From IMG/VR virus record IMGVR_UViG_3300021962_000469, positions 1 to 29,273 of that record: a stretch of 29,273 nucleotides of DNA; one strand, written 5' to 3'. How positions within the stretch are numbered: the stretch's first letter is position 1; every line of letters starts with the position of its first letter. Positions 14,601 through 22,453 of the stretch are shown piece by piece. This DNA is from a virus. Both the position numbers and the translations under genes were made by a program. The notes under the pieces are model-generated. The model was not told the DNA's origin, made no database searches, and saw only the letters and a program-made list of their open reading frames with translations.

Positions 14601-16341
14601 CCAGTGCCTTTTCGAGCCACCGCTTCTGCAGCTTGGTGTCGGGCTTCTCTACGTTGAGGGCCTCGGCCAGCTTGGGATCGCGGCGAACGTCGAAGGCTTC
14701 CTTCTCGGCGTCAGTGGTGAAGCGGAAGAAGGCACCCTTCTGGACCACCTCGCCCTCGGCCACGAGGCGCGCAAGGACTTCCTTGTTCTGCTCCGGGGTG
14801 GTCTGCAGGCCAAGCTCTGCAAGGAACCCAGGAGTGAACATCTGGTTAGCATCCCGCGATCCCTTGTTGGTGGTGGGGATGTTCTCAAGTACCGTGCTGT
14901 AGATCTCGGAGATGGCATCGGGAGCGGGACCCTGCGGGACAGGAGGCGGGGTCTCGTTCATGAACTCGTAGGCGCCGATCTCCGGGATGTCCTTGATGAT
15001 CTCGGGATCTTCGTCCAGGGAGAGCTTGATGTACCGCTCGAACTCCTGGGGGCTCATGTTGACCAGAGCGCCTTCTTCGTCCGTGCTGAGGTTCTGGCGC
15101 ATGGCCAGCTTGCGCTTGATCTTGTCCGTGATGGGAGCCTCGGGACCCAGCAGCTTGTCCGGGTCGTACTCCCGCGCAGCAGCGTAGGCCTCGGGGAGCT
15201 GCACCGCACTGAGGTAGGCGGCGCGCTGGCTCTCGATCTTCTTGGTCTGGGCAGCCCGCTGCTGTGCCGCGATGGCTTCCTGCTCGGCCTTCTGCTCCTC
15301 GGCCTGGCGAACACGATCCTCTTCTGCCTGTGCCGTGCGCCGGGCACCATAGGCACCGGCAGCACCACCCACGGGCGCGGCACCGATACCACCCTTGAGG
15401 GCGGCGTCCACCACCTGCTTCCAGTCAAAGGTCTTGTCCGCGAGGACGTTGACTGCAGCCTGGTCGAGAAGTTCCTGTGCGCCCTCGGTCAGGCCCTCGG
15501 TAGCGGCAGTCTCAAGGGTACCGGCAAGGGCACCGCTCCAGCCCGGCCTGCCCTTCAGCAACTTGGAGGAGATGAGGTTGGTGAGCCTGTCGCCCATCTC
15601 CACGCCCTGCGTCTTGCGCAGCAGCATGACGGGAGCGATGGAGTCGAGGGCACTCTTGAGCGAGCCTACAGCGAAGGCCACGCCGGGGCGCAACTGCTGC
15701 GTCTCGTCGTAGATATTCGCAAAGGACTCGGGTACGTTCTGCAGGCCGGAGCCCAGCATGACACCCGCGACAGTCCCGATCTGCTGGCTCACCTGCTGCA
15801 TCGCTGCGGCGTAGGCAGCTTCCTTGGTGACGGTCTGACCCGCCGCCTGGGCAGCACTCTCGATGGCAGCAGCCCGCGAGGCAACGAGTCCGGTGGCAGC
15901 CCTGCCTGCAGCAAGGCGAGTGCCAGCGGCTCCCAAGCCCACGCCCGGGATGAGTGCCGTAAGCATGGAGGGAAGTGCCTGGCCGAAGGCCTCTGCCCCG
16001 TAGTCGTAGAGGGTGCCTAGGCTGTTGACATCCTCGTAGGACATCTTGGCCTGGAGACCAGCCTTGTCAAGGCGGTCCATGCGCTCCTTGTACGCCTGCA
16101 GGTTTGCCCTTGCAGCATCGTCGTAGCCAAGGGCAGACTGCGCCATGGCCGGGAGGGCCTCGCTGAGAAGACCCTTGGTCTGCTCCCACCCCGTGGCAAG
16201 GCCCTTCGTGAAGGCACCGGGCCCCTCGGGGTTCTTGCTGGGCACCCAGTCCATGCCATCCCACTCGATGACATAGGCGCCCGGAGTGTTCTTGAACGGG
16301 ACGTACTTGCTACCATCCCATTCATACTTGGTGTCGGCCAT
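11659..16341 (-). CDS. Giant multidomain virion protein with GHKL ATPase, zincin and sigma1.1-like segments, 1560 aa
   Basis: N-terminus has twin WDG motifs (YEWDGSKYVPF, IEWDGMDWVPS). Residues about 120-330 are Ala/Gly-rich hydrophobic helices typical of internal virion or polyvalent proteins. Two short repeats share VVQKG (Lys535, Lys606). A Pro-rich linker spans 660-706. Residues 711-753 resemble sigma70 region 1.1. A small barrel follows (IKVGDVVSVPDGTVGTVEKI from 786). Residues about 850-1015 show a GHKL ATPase: KELLQNSFDA (Glu876, Asn880, Asp883), ITDNGVGM (Asp914), SGGFGNAK (944-951) and GTVVSIKL (Gly1010). HELAHVEVFSH at 1393-1403 is an HExxH zincin motif. ATG 16341 follows the previous stop by two bases. 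Most likely packaged and ejected, with enzymatic modules acting in the host or on the virion; which of them are active is unknown. Confidence 0.75.
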   Translation of the reverse strand: MADTKYEWDGSKYVPFKNTPGAYVIEWDGMDWVPSKNPEGPGAFTKGLATGWEQTKGLLSEALPAMAQSALGYDDAARANLQAYKERMDRLDKAGLQAKMSYEDVNSLGTLYDYGAEAFGQALPSMLTALIPGVGLGAAGTRLAAGRAATGLVASRAAAIESAAQAAGQTVTKEAAYAAAMQQVSQQIGTVAGVMLGSGLQNVPESFANIYDETQQLRPGVAFAVGSLKSALDSIAPVMLLRKTQGVEMGDRLTNLISSKLLKGRPGWSGALAGTLETAATEGLTEGAQELLDQAAVNVLADKTFDWKQVVDAALKGGIGAAPVGGAAGAYGARRTAQAEEDRVRQAEEQKAEQEAIAAQQRAAQTKKIESQRAAYLSAVQLPEAYAAAREYDPDKLLGPEAPITDKIKRKLAMRQNLSTDEEGALVNMSPQEFERYIKLSLDEDPEIIKDIPEIGAYEFMNETPPPVPQGPAPDAISEIYSTVLENIPTTNKGSRDANQMFTPGFLAELGLQTTPEQNKEVLARLVAEGEVVQKGAFFRFTTDAEKEAFDVRRDPKLAEALNVEKPDTKLQKRWLEKALGREIQDPTSVPKLFKMLEQEGLVVQKGPYWQRVEPMQVDRKMRQRLFAMGYEPSAIEAMSGKEAYDIISSNTWPGTGNIPATQPAPAQPVAPEPPTQVTPAAPTQVAPTPAPVQVEPPAPTPVASPLDDPRLKTLLDLGRKRGYVTFDEVLEAVPDTKNIEPFLVELDFADIPLVETPPTPEPVAPEAPAPKEAGVPAREAPPSDIKVGDVVSVPDGTVGTVEKIEGGVATIVPRGFENTPRRYSYSTDILTPESPDVMRSSTVVETDLAIDPKLILAKFAATTYENRPVKLATKELLQNSFDAVKEALYKGEITKGNIDIAVDQANRTLTITDNGVGMSRDVLLKAFFTLAGTKKDTPPGMRSGGFGNAKLALFTMSESMRIETVRDGVKTVTEVDSAKLLDAVGRVTVPEGTPRSIRAVSSPTKEKNGTVVSIKLKDTWTDSQTGAVNPTDVDKDSVESILMQPWIASDESGNLYDFEITVNGGPTLGVGKKHLEFQDYTKFTTASFPWGDVVIYRSMYKYSYPGKFNKYGRKHTVLSSGAFQFDTLFGSSEMNPYGTAYPYNLILDVKPKVVAGDKNYPFNDTRENWRDSISQSLAALNLVFFRLGKAKGTEDLAATMANTYTIGKVDPFAAGPKTYKSPVKIPAASIAAPSAIGLPDKLDVTYNSKLSKFQVTYDKNGKTENLDNFLDGAQTEPLKGIDTNTPLYHNNLNVDLVEVGRQHGNPIAYMTDIASIFMEMRKALQGVGGNKYYGNMTLQDALNEYYMGIGFDTSYYGLNSKVPFKAMLINPVASKSQTIQGITSNIYNTMVHELAHVEVFSHDANFISAMASMEEFLADNGYYDPLRRAIESTVAKNFNMITKMREAFNDSNTSNVASSIATGDKGKPSRIMEAVRRGSLADALDPVWTRGELGRDPGFSRGAATAAEQQVAGGLPNQGRFIVPEGIPREMNDALNVMEQGNFRQMEGGEAFTKDISCG

Positions 16342-16343
16342 GG

Positions 16344-17693
16344 TTACCTGGGGAGCATGAGGCTCTGAGGAACGGCAGGTGCCTCCGTGGAGAGACCCAT
16401 CGACTGCATCATGAACTGCATGGCGCGCCGCTCAAGTTCGCGGGCCCGGTCAGGATCCGTGGCGGCAAGGTCCTTGGCCTGCTTCATGAGGGCTGCAGCG
16501 TTGGCAGCGGCAACTCGATCCTGTGCCGTGTCACTGCGCAGCAGGCCCGCGTAGTTGCCGGTCTTGAGGCCGATCTCCAGGGTGGCTCGCGCCAACTCGG
16601 CACTCTCCTGCGGAGTGAGGCGCGCACCGGATTCGCGCTTGCCCTGCAGCTCCGACACCCTGTCGATGACGCCGCTGGACTCAAGGTCACGGAAGATCTG
16701 GGCAGGCTGCCGCGCAAGGTTGGCGTTGAGCGTCGCCTTTGCGATGTCCACGTTGGCGCTCTGCACGAGGACACCGGCCATGGCAACCTTCTGGCTCTGG
16801 GCCGAGAGAGCCTCGCTGGACATGTTGTGGCGCTGCATCTCACGCAGCTTGTCCGTTTCGAGGTTGTAGGTCTTGATGGCCTTGTCGCGGTCGAAGGTGG
16901 AGTTCTCGATGTCGCGCTTGATCCCGGCCATGCGCAGCTTGTCCTCGCGGGACTCCTTGGCCTCTTCCTTCTCGCTGAGGCGCTGCTTCTCGCGCTCTCC
17001 ACGGTACTCCCTGACGCCCTCGGCAACGGGACCGGCGATCTGGCCAAGTGCGCCCTGCCCCAGCTTGGGCTGCGCGGCCAGGATCTTGAGGCCAGTCTCA
17101 AGGAGGGCCATGCCCTGGTCAGCCTTGTACGTGGGCTGGGCCTTGCGCTCCTCGGGAAGCTCCGCCATCACGCGCTTCTTGTACGCCTCCGGGTCCTCGA
17201 ACTTGCCCTGCTGCACGGCAAAGGCGCGACCTCCACCACCCGCACCGGGCTGACCAAGGAAGCGCCGCATGGCATCGACCGTGCTCTCCGGAGGCTGCTC
17301 CCGGTCAGGTGCCGGAGGTGCCGGGGGAGGCGGAGCCGGTGGTTCGGCAACTGCCGGTGACGGAAGGAAAGACCTGAGAGCCCTGCCCGCAATGGCTTCG
17401 GAAGTAAGATCTTCCGCAGAAGGACTGTACTGCGGGGTTTCGGCACGTTCCACCCCTCGCCTCTCAAGATACTGCTCTCGAACGCTTGGAGTAGGAAAAC
17501 CTCCAGCTTCCGGCGGACGCTCAATGATAGCCTGCGGAATACCACCCGGCAAGGTACGCTCAAGCCGACGCATCCGCTCCAGATTGGTAATGTACTCCCT
17601 GCGAGAGGCCGGAAGTCGCAGGTACTCGGGAGTGCTCTTGAACCTCCTGAGTTCATCCGGTCCCATTTCCTCAATGCGCAAGATGTCGGCCAT
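16344..17693 (-). CDS. Internal virion-type coiled-coil protein, 449 aa
   Basis: Chosen ATG 17693 (MADILRIEEMGPDELRRFKS) lies 16 bases after the transglycosylase gene; the frame is open further but that part runs into the neighbour. The first 110 residues are charged and Pro-rich, followed by a proline run (AEPPAPPPPAPPAPD) and a Gly patch (GQPGAGGGGRAF). The remaining 280 residues are a continuous heptad-like helix region (REKQRLSEKEEAKESREDKL and onward) rich in Ala, Arg and Glu. No enzyme motif. Its place between a lytic transglycosylase and the two giant proteins suggests an internal core or ejection-channel protein. Confidence 0.62.
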   Translation of the reverse strand: MADILRIEEMGPDELRRFKSTPEYLRLPASRREYITNLERMRRLERTLPGGIPQAIIERPPEAGGFPTPSVREQYLERRGVERAETPQYSPSAEDLTSEAIAGRALRSFLPSPAVAEPPAPPPPAPPAPDREQPPESTVDAMRRFLGQPGAGGGGRAFAVQQGKFEDPEAYKKRVMAELPEERKAQPTYKADQGMALLETGLKILAAQPKLGQGALGQIAGPVAEGVREYRGEREKQRLSEKEEAKESREDKLRMAGIKRDIENSTFDRDKAIKTYNLETDKLREMQRHNMSSEALSAQSQKVAMAGVLVQSANVDIAKATLNANLARQPAQIFRDLESSGVIDRVSELQGKRESGARLTPQESAELARATLEIGLKTGNYAGLLRSDTAQDRVAAANAAALMKQAKDLAATDPDRARELERRAMQFMMQSMGLSTEAPAVPQSLMLPR

Positions 17694-17709
17694 GTCCGTA
17701 GGTCCTGGG

Positions 17710-18249
17710 TCAGGGGAAAGTCGGGAAGTCCGAGAGGCCTCGGATGAACTCTTCGTGCGGGGGCTGCCCTGCGGCGCTGGACTCACGGGGGCGCGATCCC
17801 AGCTCTTCCATTTCCAGCATGCCTGGGGGAATGGACTTCTCGAACTTGGGGTTCATGCTGTGGACGTACAGCGTATACCGGCGCACCTGCGCGGGAAGAT
17901 TCTCCAGCCACTTGTCACCGTGCGTGGCGATGTGACGGCGCAGGCGCGTAGGTCCCCAGTTGTAGGCGGCGATGCCCTTCAGCTCGTCGTCGAACTGCTC
18001 CTGCAACTTCTTGGCGTAGCCCAGGCCACCAGTGATGTTCTGGTAGGGATTGAAGCGGTCAATCCCCATGACCTTCGAGACCTCGGGACCAAGCTGCATG
18101 GGACCCACGTAGCGGGTGCCCTTGCCTGCCGTGGCCTTGTCCTTCTCGTTGCCGGTCTCTCGATAGTAGATGCCGAAGAGCGACGAGGGGAACTGCCCAC
18201 TCGCCATCGTCTTCTCATAGAACTTGTCGAGTTCTTCGTTCGTGGGCAT
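17710..18249 (-). CDS. Lytic transglycosylase (SLT type), virion-associated, 179 aa
   Basis: A peptidoglycan-cleaving enzyme of the SLT/goose-lysozyme-like fold. Catalytic glutamate is expected at Glu31 in YYRETGN, followed by the GPMQL block (Gly49-Leu53) and the AAYNWGP block (Ala94-Pro100), all in canonical order. No signal peptide is seen. It is encoded among the internal virion proteins rather than with the holin, so it most likely acts at infection, opening the cell wall for DNA ejection, as the N-terminal domain of T7 gp16 does. ATG 18249 overlaps the upstream gene end by one codon. The C-terminal 60 residues are charged, Pro-rich and unlike an enzyme core, perhaps a virion anchoring tail. 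Confidence 0.82.
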   Translation of the reverse strand: MPTNEELDKFYEKTMASGQFPSSLFGIYYRETGNEKDKATAGKGTRYVGPMQLGPEVSKVMGIDRFNPYQNITGGLGYAKKLQEQFDDELKGIAAYNWGPTRLRRHIATHGDKWLENLPAQVRRYTLYVHSMNPKFEKSIPPGMLEMEELGSRPRESSAAGQPPHEEFIRGLSDFPTFP

Positions 18250-18250
18250 C

Positions 18251-19213
18251 TTAGAAAAGGCTCTTGATGCCGCTCCAGACGCTGCTGAGGCCGCTGCTGA
18301 TGGGATTGTAGTAGCTGCCACCCGTGGGAGTGGTGCTGCCAAGAAGGTTGTAGATACCAGCACCAGCCATGCCAAGGCCCGCAGCCGTAGCCAGCGGGGA
18401 AGCCTGCGGGGTGATGGTCTGGCCCGTGGTGGTCGTGGTAGCCTGCGGAGCTACACCACGGAAGATGTTACTGAGGCGCTCGATCTGCCCGAGGTCGTAG
18501 CCCTGGCGACGCATCTCTTCCTGGTAGGCAAGGTCCCGCTGCTGCTGCTCAAGCTGGCGCGGAAGGGCCTGTGCCCCAAGAACGGACTGGAGACCTTGGA
18601 GTCCCATACCCTGCTGCGCTGCACCGAGTTGGCGGAAGAGATCTGCGCCCATGAGCTGGCGCTTGGCCTCCTCACCGAAGAGGTCCGTGGCGCTCTTGAA
18701 GGCCCTCTCCTGCCCGGTGGCCTGGATGTCCGCGAGGCGCTGGCCAAGGTTGCGCTCGGCCTCGGCTTCCTGCACCCCGTAGCGCGCACCACCGAAGGCA
18801 CCCTGTCGGGAGGCCTGGAAGCCCATCTGGGGGCGCAGCTTCTCGTAGTCGCGCACCGCCTCGCGCTTGGCGATGTCGAGCACGTTCTGCGTATAGGGAT
18901 TCATGTACTGCGCAAGATCGATGTCCTGCACACCCCTTGTGCCCATGAAGGCGGAACCCATGCCAGCAGCGAGTCCGGGCTGGTAGGCAAAGGCTGCCTC
19001 GGGAGTGAGGGAGATGGCCTGCTGCTCAACGTCGCTGAGGGGCGCAATGCGCCGCGCCGGGTCGTAGTACTCGTACTCCGGCATGGCCTTGGCGGCGGAC
19101 TCCAGGATGTTGCGCTGGATGTTGGCCGCCCAGTCGGGAAGCTGCGCCGCCGTCACCGTGGTGGTGGGCGTTGACATCGTGGAGCCCTTGGTGAGCGTGT
19201 CCCAAAGTGACAT
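18251..19213 (-). CDS. Internal virion / structural protein, 320 aa
   Basis: Opens MSLWDTLTKGSTMSTPTTTV; the first ATG (19213) is preferred because AGGAT lies seven bases upstream, with an alternative at codon 13. The body shows the pattern QYMNPYTQNVLDIAKREAVR, then RQGAFGGARYGVQEAEAERN and a long Gln-rich helix (LPRQLEQQQRDLAYQEEMRR), which recur in virion proteins of aquatic podoviruses. The C-terminal 60 residues are Thr/Gly-rich with a hydrophobic stretch (ATAAGLGMAGAGIYNLLG). It is the first gene after a candidate promoter at 19240-19268 and heads the internal-protein cluster. Likely an ejected core or tail-channel protein. Confidence 0.68.
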   Translation of the reverse strand: MSLWDTLTKGSTMSTPTTTVTAAQLPDWAANIQRNILESAAKAMPEYEYYDPARRIAPLSDVEQQAISLTPEAAFAYQPGLAAGMGSAFMGTRGVQDIDLAQYMNPYTQNVLDIAKREAVRDYEKLRPQMGFQASRQGAFGGARYGVQEAEAERNLGQRLADIQATGQERAFKSATDLFGEEAKRQLMGADLFRQLGAAQQGMGLQGLQSVLGAQALPRQLEQQQRDLAYQEEMRRQGYDLGQIERLSNIFRGVAPQATTTTTGQTITPQASPLATAAGLGMAGAGIYNLLGSTTPTGGSYYNPISSGLSSVWSGIKSLF

Positions 19214-19239
19214 GGCCAGTATCCTATCCCGGGTAGTGC

Positions 19240-19268
19240 ATTATATCATGGTGGGGGCTCATGCGCAA
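19240..19268 (-). promoter_or_regulatory. Candidate sigma70 promoter with perfect extended -10
   Basis: On the - strand TTGCGC (19268-19263) and a perfect TATAAT (19245-19240) are 17 bases apart, and TGA precedes the -10 to give TGnTATAAT, the extended -10 form. It lies in the 55-base gap between the 302-aa gene and the 320-aa gene, one of the largest gaps in the leftward block. The predicted start would leave a leader of about 25 bases containing the AGGAT site. It would let the internal virion genes be transcribed by host RNA polymerase. Confidence 0.55.
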
Positions 19269-20177
19269 CTAGGTCCGTGCCATGAGGGTTGCGATGTCGT
19301 AGTTCTTGGGAGGCTGCCTCTCGTGCCCGTAGGCCTTCTTGCGGATTGCCTTGCGGATCTCTTCGAGCTTGCGCGCACCTGCCTGATTATTGCCGTCCCC
19401 GAGGGCAGCCACCGTGGCGGCATCGAAGACGAACTCCCCCGAGGAGAGGCGGGCAGGCTGCTTGCCGTCGATGATGGCGGGCACGTCGTCGTCCATGCCA
19501 CCGCTCTTGCCGGGGACGTAGCCCCCACGCGCAAGGTAGGTAGCCGCCACGTTGGGAATTACCCCAAGGAAGGGATTGCTCTGAAGGGCCTGCACCACGG
19601 CAGAGACTCCAGGCCTGTTGGCGTAGGGAGAAAGGCCAGCGTACTGGGAGATGGGAGACCTGTAGATTCCCTGCGGCTCTTGGGCCATGAGTTCTTCGGT
19701 GTTGCCGCCCTTGGTGCCATATTCGTCAACGGCAGGGTCGTCCATGGGAGCAAGTTCGGAAGGTGCAGTCCCCCTTAGGCCAAATGCACCAAGGGCAGAT
19801 TCAATGCCGGAACCAAGTCCCCGTGCAAGGGCGTTGGATGCCATCATGGCCGTGTTGAAACCGGGAACCAGTACGCCGATACTGCGAGCCACGTTCTCAG
19901 GCTTACCGAAGAAAGCATCGATGCGGTCCATGAAGGTACCGGCAGGACCCACGGAGATGTTGCCCGGCTGGCTGAACTGCGCGGGACCAAAATTCTCCGG
20001 CCCCATGGCATACCCTCTCGGGCCAGCTTCAGTTTCAATGGTGCCAGTGTAACTTGTGATGCCGGGGATTCCCCTCTGGGCAGCAGGATGCGCAACTTCG
20101 GATGCCATGCTCCAGCCCCCGTAGTCCGAGGGGGAGGTGTCCGACATGGAGGTGCCTTCGCCTTCGTATCCGCTCAT
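19269..20177 (-). CDS. Structural protein with conserved C-terminal GGYVPG domain, 302 aa
   Basis: The N-terminal two thirds are low-complexity and loop-rich (MSGYEGEGTSMSDTSPSDYG and onward). The C-terminal segment from YLARGGYVPGKSGGMDDDVP through AIIDGKQPARLSSGEFVFDA and AALGDGNNQAGARKLEEIRK is a module found at the end of many phage tail or virion proteins, usually with a GG.V.G.G.G.sDdvpa...GEFV pattern. Function of the module is not known to me. ATG 20177 overlaps the preceding stop as ATGA. Being directly downstream of the nozzle protein points to a tail or head-tail role. Confidence 0.65.
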   Translation of the reverse strand: MSGYEGEGTSMSDTSPSDYGGWSMASEVAHPAAQRGIPGITSYTGTIETEAGPRGYAMGPENFGPAQFSQPGNISVGPAGTFMDRIDAFFGKPENVARSIGVLVPGFNTAMMASNALARGLGSGIESALGAFGLRGTAPSELAPMDDPAVDEYGTKGGNTEELMAQEPQGIYRSPISQYAGLSPYANRPGVSAVVQALQSNPFLGVIPNVAATYLARGGYVPGKSGGMDDDVPAIIDGKQPARLSSGEFVFDAATVAALGDGNNQAGARKLEEIRKAIRKKAYGHERQPPKNYDIATLMART

Positions 20178-20437
20178 GTCTGGTCCACCTTTACGAGTCC
20201 CTTGTCCTGCAGGTCATTGAGGAGCTTCACCACCGTGTAGGCTACTGCAGTGACATTGATGTTACCAAGGTCTATGGTAGCGCTGGTGGGTATTGTACCA
20301 GAAACCGCGTAGCCTGTCACTGCGGGGCCCGTCACCACCTGCCCGTGGTAGAGGTTGAGGACGCGCACCAGCTCGCCCCAACTACGCTGGGCATCCGGGA
20401 GGAGGGATGCGGGGGGAAGGGGAAGGAGGGGCTTCAT
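20174..20437 (-). CDS. Small structural-region protein, 87 aa
   Basis: ATG 20437 overlaps the preceding gene's stop as ATGA, with a G-rich stretch downstream rather than a clear upstream site. The product opens MKPLLPLPPASLLPDAQRSW, followed by a helix (GELVRVLNLYHGQVVTG), a beta stretch (YAVSGTIPTSATIDLGNINV) and a helix with LLNDLQDKGLVKVD. Nothing identifies an enzyme or membrane protein. Similar small proteins with a conserved INVTAVAYTV-like strand often follow the nozzle gene in podoviruses; a tail accessory role is inferred. Confidence 0.6.
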   Translation of the reverse strand: MKPLLPLPPASLLPDAQRSWGELVRVLNLYHGQVVTGPAVTGYAVSGTIPTSATIDLGNINVTAVAYTVVKLLNDLQDKGLVKVDQT

Positions 20438-22287
20438 CGCTGGCCGTCCGGCGCGAGGCGGAAGCGCAGGGCACCAAGGCGCCACGAGGTGTCGAGGCCA
20501 TCCCCATCTATGCGGTAGTAGGAGTGGCGCCCCCGGATGCGCAGGTCGATCTTCTGGGTGTGGGCAGAGACCGTGAAGGGCCCCTTGGTGATCTCTTGGG
20601 AGACGGGGGTGTTGGGATACTTGAGGGTGTGCACCGTCATGTAGATGTTGCCGGGCATCGGATCCCCGTTGCGATCAGAGAAGTCGGGGATGATGCGATC
20701 AACGAACATCAGCTCTTGGCCCGCATCAAGGTCGAAGAGATTGCTCTCGATGTAGGAGGGAAGGGCCTGCCCGTCAGCGTCGTTGCCGTATTCGTGGTAG
20801 TACAACTTGGTAGCCGAAGAGGCCACGCCCGCCGCGATGGGGTAGGTGGCAATCCCCTGGTCGATCCAAGCGGTGCGCACCATGCTGCCGATGCTCCACG
20901 TATTCTCCAAGTAGTTGAAGATGACGTAGCGATCTACTTCCCCGGAGGTGGTGGGGTAGAACCAGATGATCTCGTTGTAGGAGGTGTTGCTCCCGCACAC
21001 GATCTTGTCAAGCTGGGTGCGATCAAGGGCCTCGAAGACGTAGCGCAGCACGTCGCACTTGAGGGGCTGGGCGGCGGCACCATCATAGACCATGAAGCGT
21101 TCATCGGCCATCCAGAAGGTACGGCCACCCACCTCCACCATGGCGTTCTGCCCCAGCACGCCGCAGTTGGTACCAATCAATTGGAACCCAAAGGTGTAGG
21201 GCGGGCCCACCTGCTGCATGCTGTAGAGGTTCTCGTCGGTCCATATGAGGATCTGGCCACGGGTGCGCCGCGCCGCCACGATGCGGGAGGCGCCTGAGAG
21301 GATCTTGTCACCCGCCGTGTTGGTGGCGCTGGCCGTCCAGTCGTTGATGTCCTCTTGGTTGCACCACCTGATGTAGAGGGGGTTGACAACCGAGGTGAGG
21401 GCGTCGGGGCACCCGAAGGAGATGAGATGGCGATCTTCGGGGCTGACGAGGATCTGGGTATTCTGTGAGGGCGACGCGGTAACCTGATAGGCCCTCTTGG
21501 CGGTACCTTGGGAGGAATCCCAATAGTAGATGCCGTTGTTGCGGGGGCTGGCAACGAGGTCCTCGCCCCAGTTGTCCATGCTCCAGTAGCGCAGCGGGGC
21601 CACGAAGGCGGAAGAGGCGGGAGTGCCCCAGCCTTGGCCACCGCTCCACACACCTGCACCCCACCCGAAATTGGGGGCGTTGCTGGCGAAGCCTGAGGGG
21701 TGGAGGAAGAAGCCGGTTGCGAGGCCCCCGCCCGAAGCAGAGGTGGCTGCGGCGGTGACCCCCGTGTTGATGGTGAAGGAGTTGGCGTCCACCACCGTGA
21801 TCTCGAAGCCCCCAAGGGGAGCCGACACGGGGTAGACGTTTCCCCCAACGGTGGTTGCCACGGAAGTGAAGTAGAAGTAGTCGCCCGTGGAGTGGCCGTG
21901 GGCCGACACGGAGACGGTGATGAGGGTGGAGCCCGCCGAGGTGCTGATGATGTCGGAGGCCGACACGGAGGTATCGACGGGGGTGATGTCGTAGTACTTG
22001 CCCCCGTCCCACACCATGAGGTGGGAGTTGGTGCCTACCGCAAGGTAGGTGGTGCCCGCAAGGTTGACCCACGTGAAGAGGGAGCGGCCCACGCCGGGAA
22101 CCTCTACGCTATCCCCCACGCCGTTGATGTTTTGCCAGCCTCCGATCTTCTCGGGCTGGCCGAAGCGGAAGCGCACCTTGTCCCCGTCGTACCAGCCGCC
22201 CTCGCCCGCATAGCGTGTCAGTTCGCGGTTGATGCCAGCCTTGGCACCTACTGAGCTGAGGCGGGGATTGGGGATGCCGTCAGCCAC
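20434..22287 (-). CDS. Tail nozzle / tubular protein B-like virion protein, 617 aa
   Basis: Opens with MADGIPNPRLSSVGAKAGIN and GGWYDGDKVRFRFGQPEKIG, the start seen in many podovirus proteins annotated as tail nozzle, tail tubular protein B or P22 gp10-like stabilisation protein. The rest is beta-rich, with repeated blades such as LFTWVNLAGTTYLAVGTNSH and a middle block with WCNQEDINDWTASATNTAGD and ILIWTDENLYSMQQVGPPY. The last part carries RIRGRHSYYRIDG. A beta-propeller tail nozzle is the best reading. Start is GTG 22287, eight bases inside the holin-like gene. Neighbouring adaptor and fibre genes support a tail-tip role. Confidence 0.75.
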   Translation of the reverse strand: MADGIPNPRLSSVGAKAGINRELTRYAGEGGWYDGDKVRFRFGQPEKIGGWQNINGVGDSVEVPGVGRSLFTWVNLAGTTYLAVGTNSHLMVWDGGKYYDITPVDTSVSASDIISTSAGSTLITVSVSAHGHSTGDYFYFTSVATTVGGNVYPVSAPLGGFEITVVDANSFTINTGVTAAATSASGGGLATGFFLHPSGFASNAPNFGWGAGVWSGGQGWGTPASSAFVAPLRYWSMDNWGEDLVASPRNNGIYYWDSSQGTAKRAYQVTASPSQNTQILVSPEDRHLISFGCPDALTSVVNPLYIRWCNQEDINDWTASATNTAGDKILSGASRIVAARRTRGQILIWTDENLYSMQQVGPPYTFGFQLIGTNCGVLGQNAMVEVGGRTFWMADERFMVYDGAAAQPLKCDVLRYVFEALDRTQLDKIVCGSNTSYNEIIWFYPTTSGEVDRYVIFNYLENTWSIGSMVRTAWIDQGIATYPIAAGVASSATKLYYHEYGNDADGQALPSYIESNLFDLDAGQELMFVDRIIPDFSDRNGDPMPGNIYMTVHTLKYPNTPVSQEITKGPFTVSAHTQKIDLRIRGRHSYYRIDGDGLDTSWRLGALRFRLAPDGQR

Positions 22288-22453
22288 CTTTGCGCCTCTT
22301 CAAGAAGTCCTGCACGGTGCGGGACTCATAGATGCGGATGGCGGTCCACACGATGGTGAAAAGGGCGGCGATGGCCGGAAGGATACCCGCGAGGGTACCC
22401 ACCACCGTGGCGACGCTGGCGGTATCCACGAGGGTCTTGGTGGACTCATCCAT
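22280..22453 (-). CDS. Small membrane protein, candidate second holin, 57 aa
   Basis: ATG 22453 overlaps the previous membrane-protein gene by eight bases. Sequence: MDESTKTLVDTASVATVVGT, then one long hydrophobic span (LAGILPAIAALFTIVWTAIR), then a basic tail (IYESRTVQDFLKRRKGG). The charged N-terminus, one or two tight membrane spans and a strongly basic C-terminus fit small class II holins, and the span ending IVWTAIRIYE looks familiar from podovirus proteins annotated as holins. A three-TM holin is already encoded next to the muramidase, so this one may be a holin, an antiholin or a membrane protein acting at infection. Confidence 0.6.
   Translation of the reverse strand: MDESTKTLVDTASVATVVGTLAGILPAIAALFTIVWTAIRIYESRTVQDFLKRRKGG

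Noticed and set aside
14260-16020. 586-codon open frame on the + strand
   Set aside because: It lies fully opposite the 1560-aa gene; its translation is rich in Leu/Gly/His/Arg without domains, as expected for the antisense of a G+C-rich gene.
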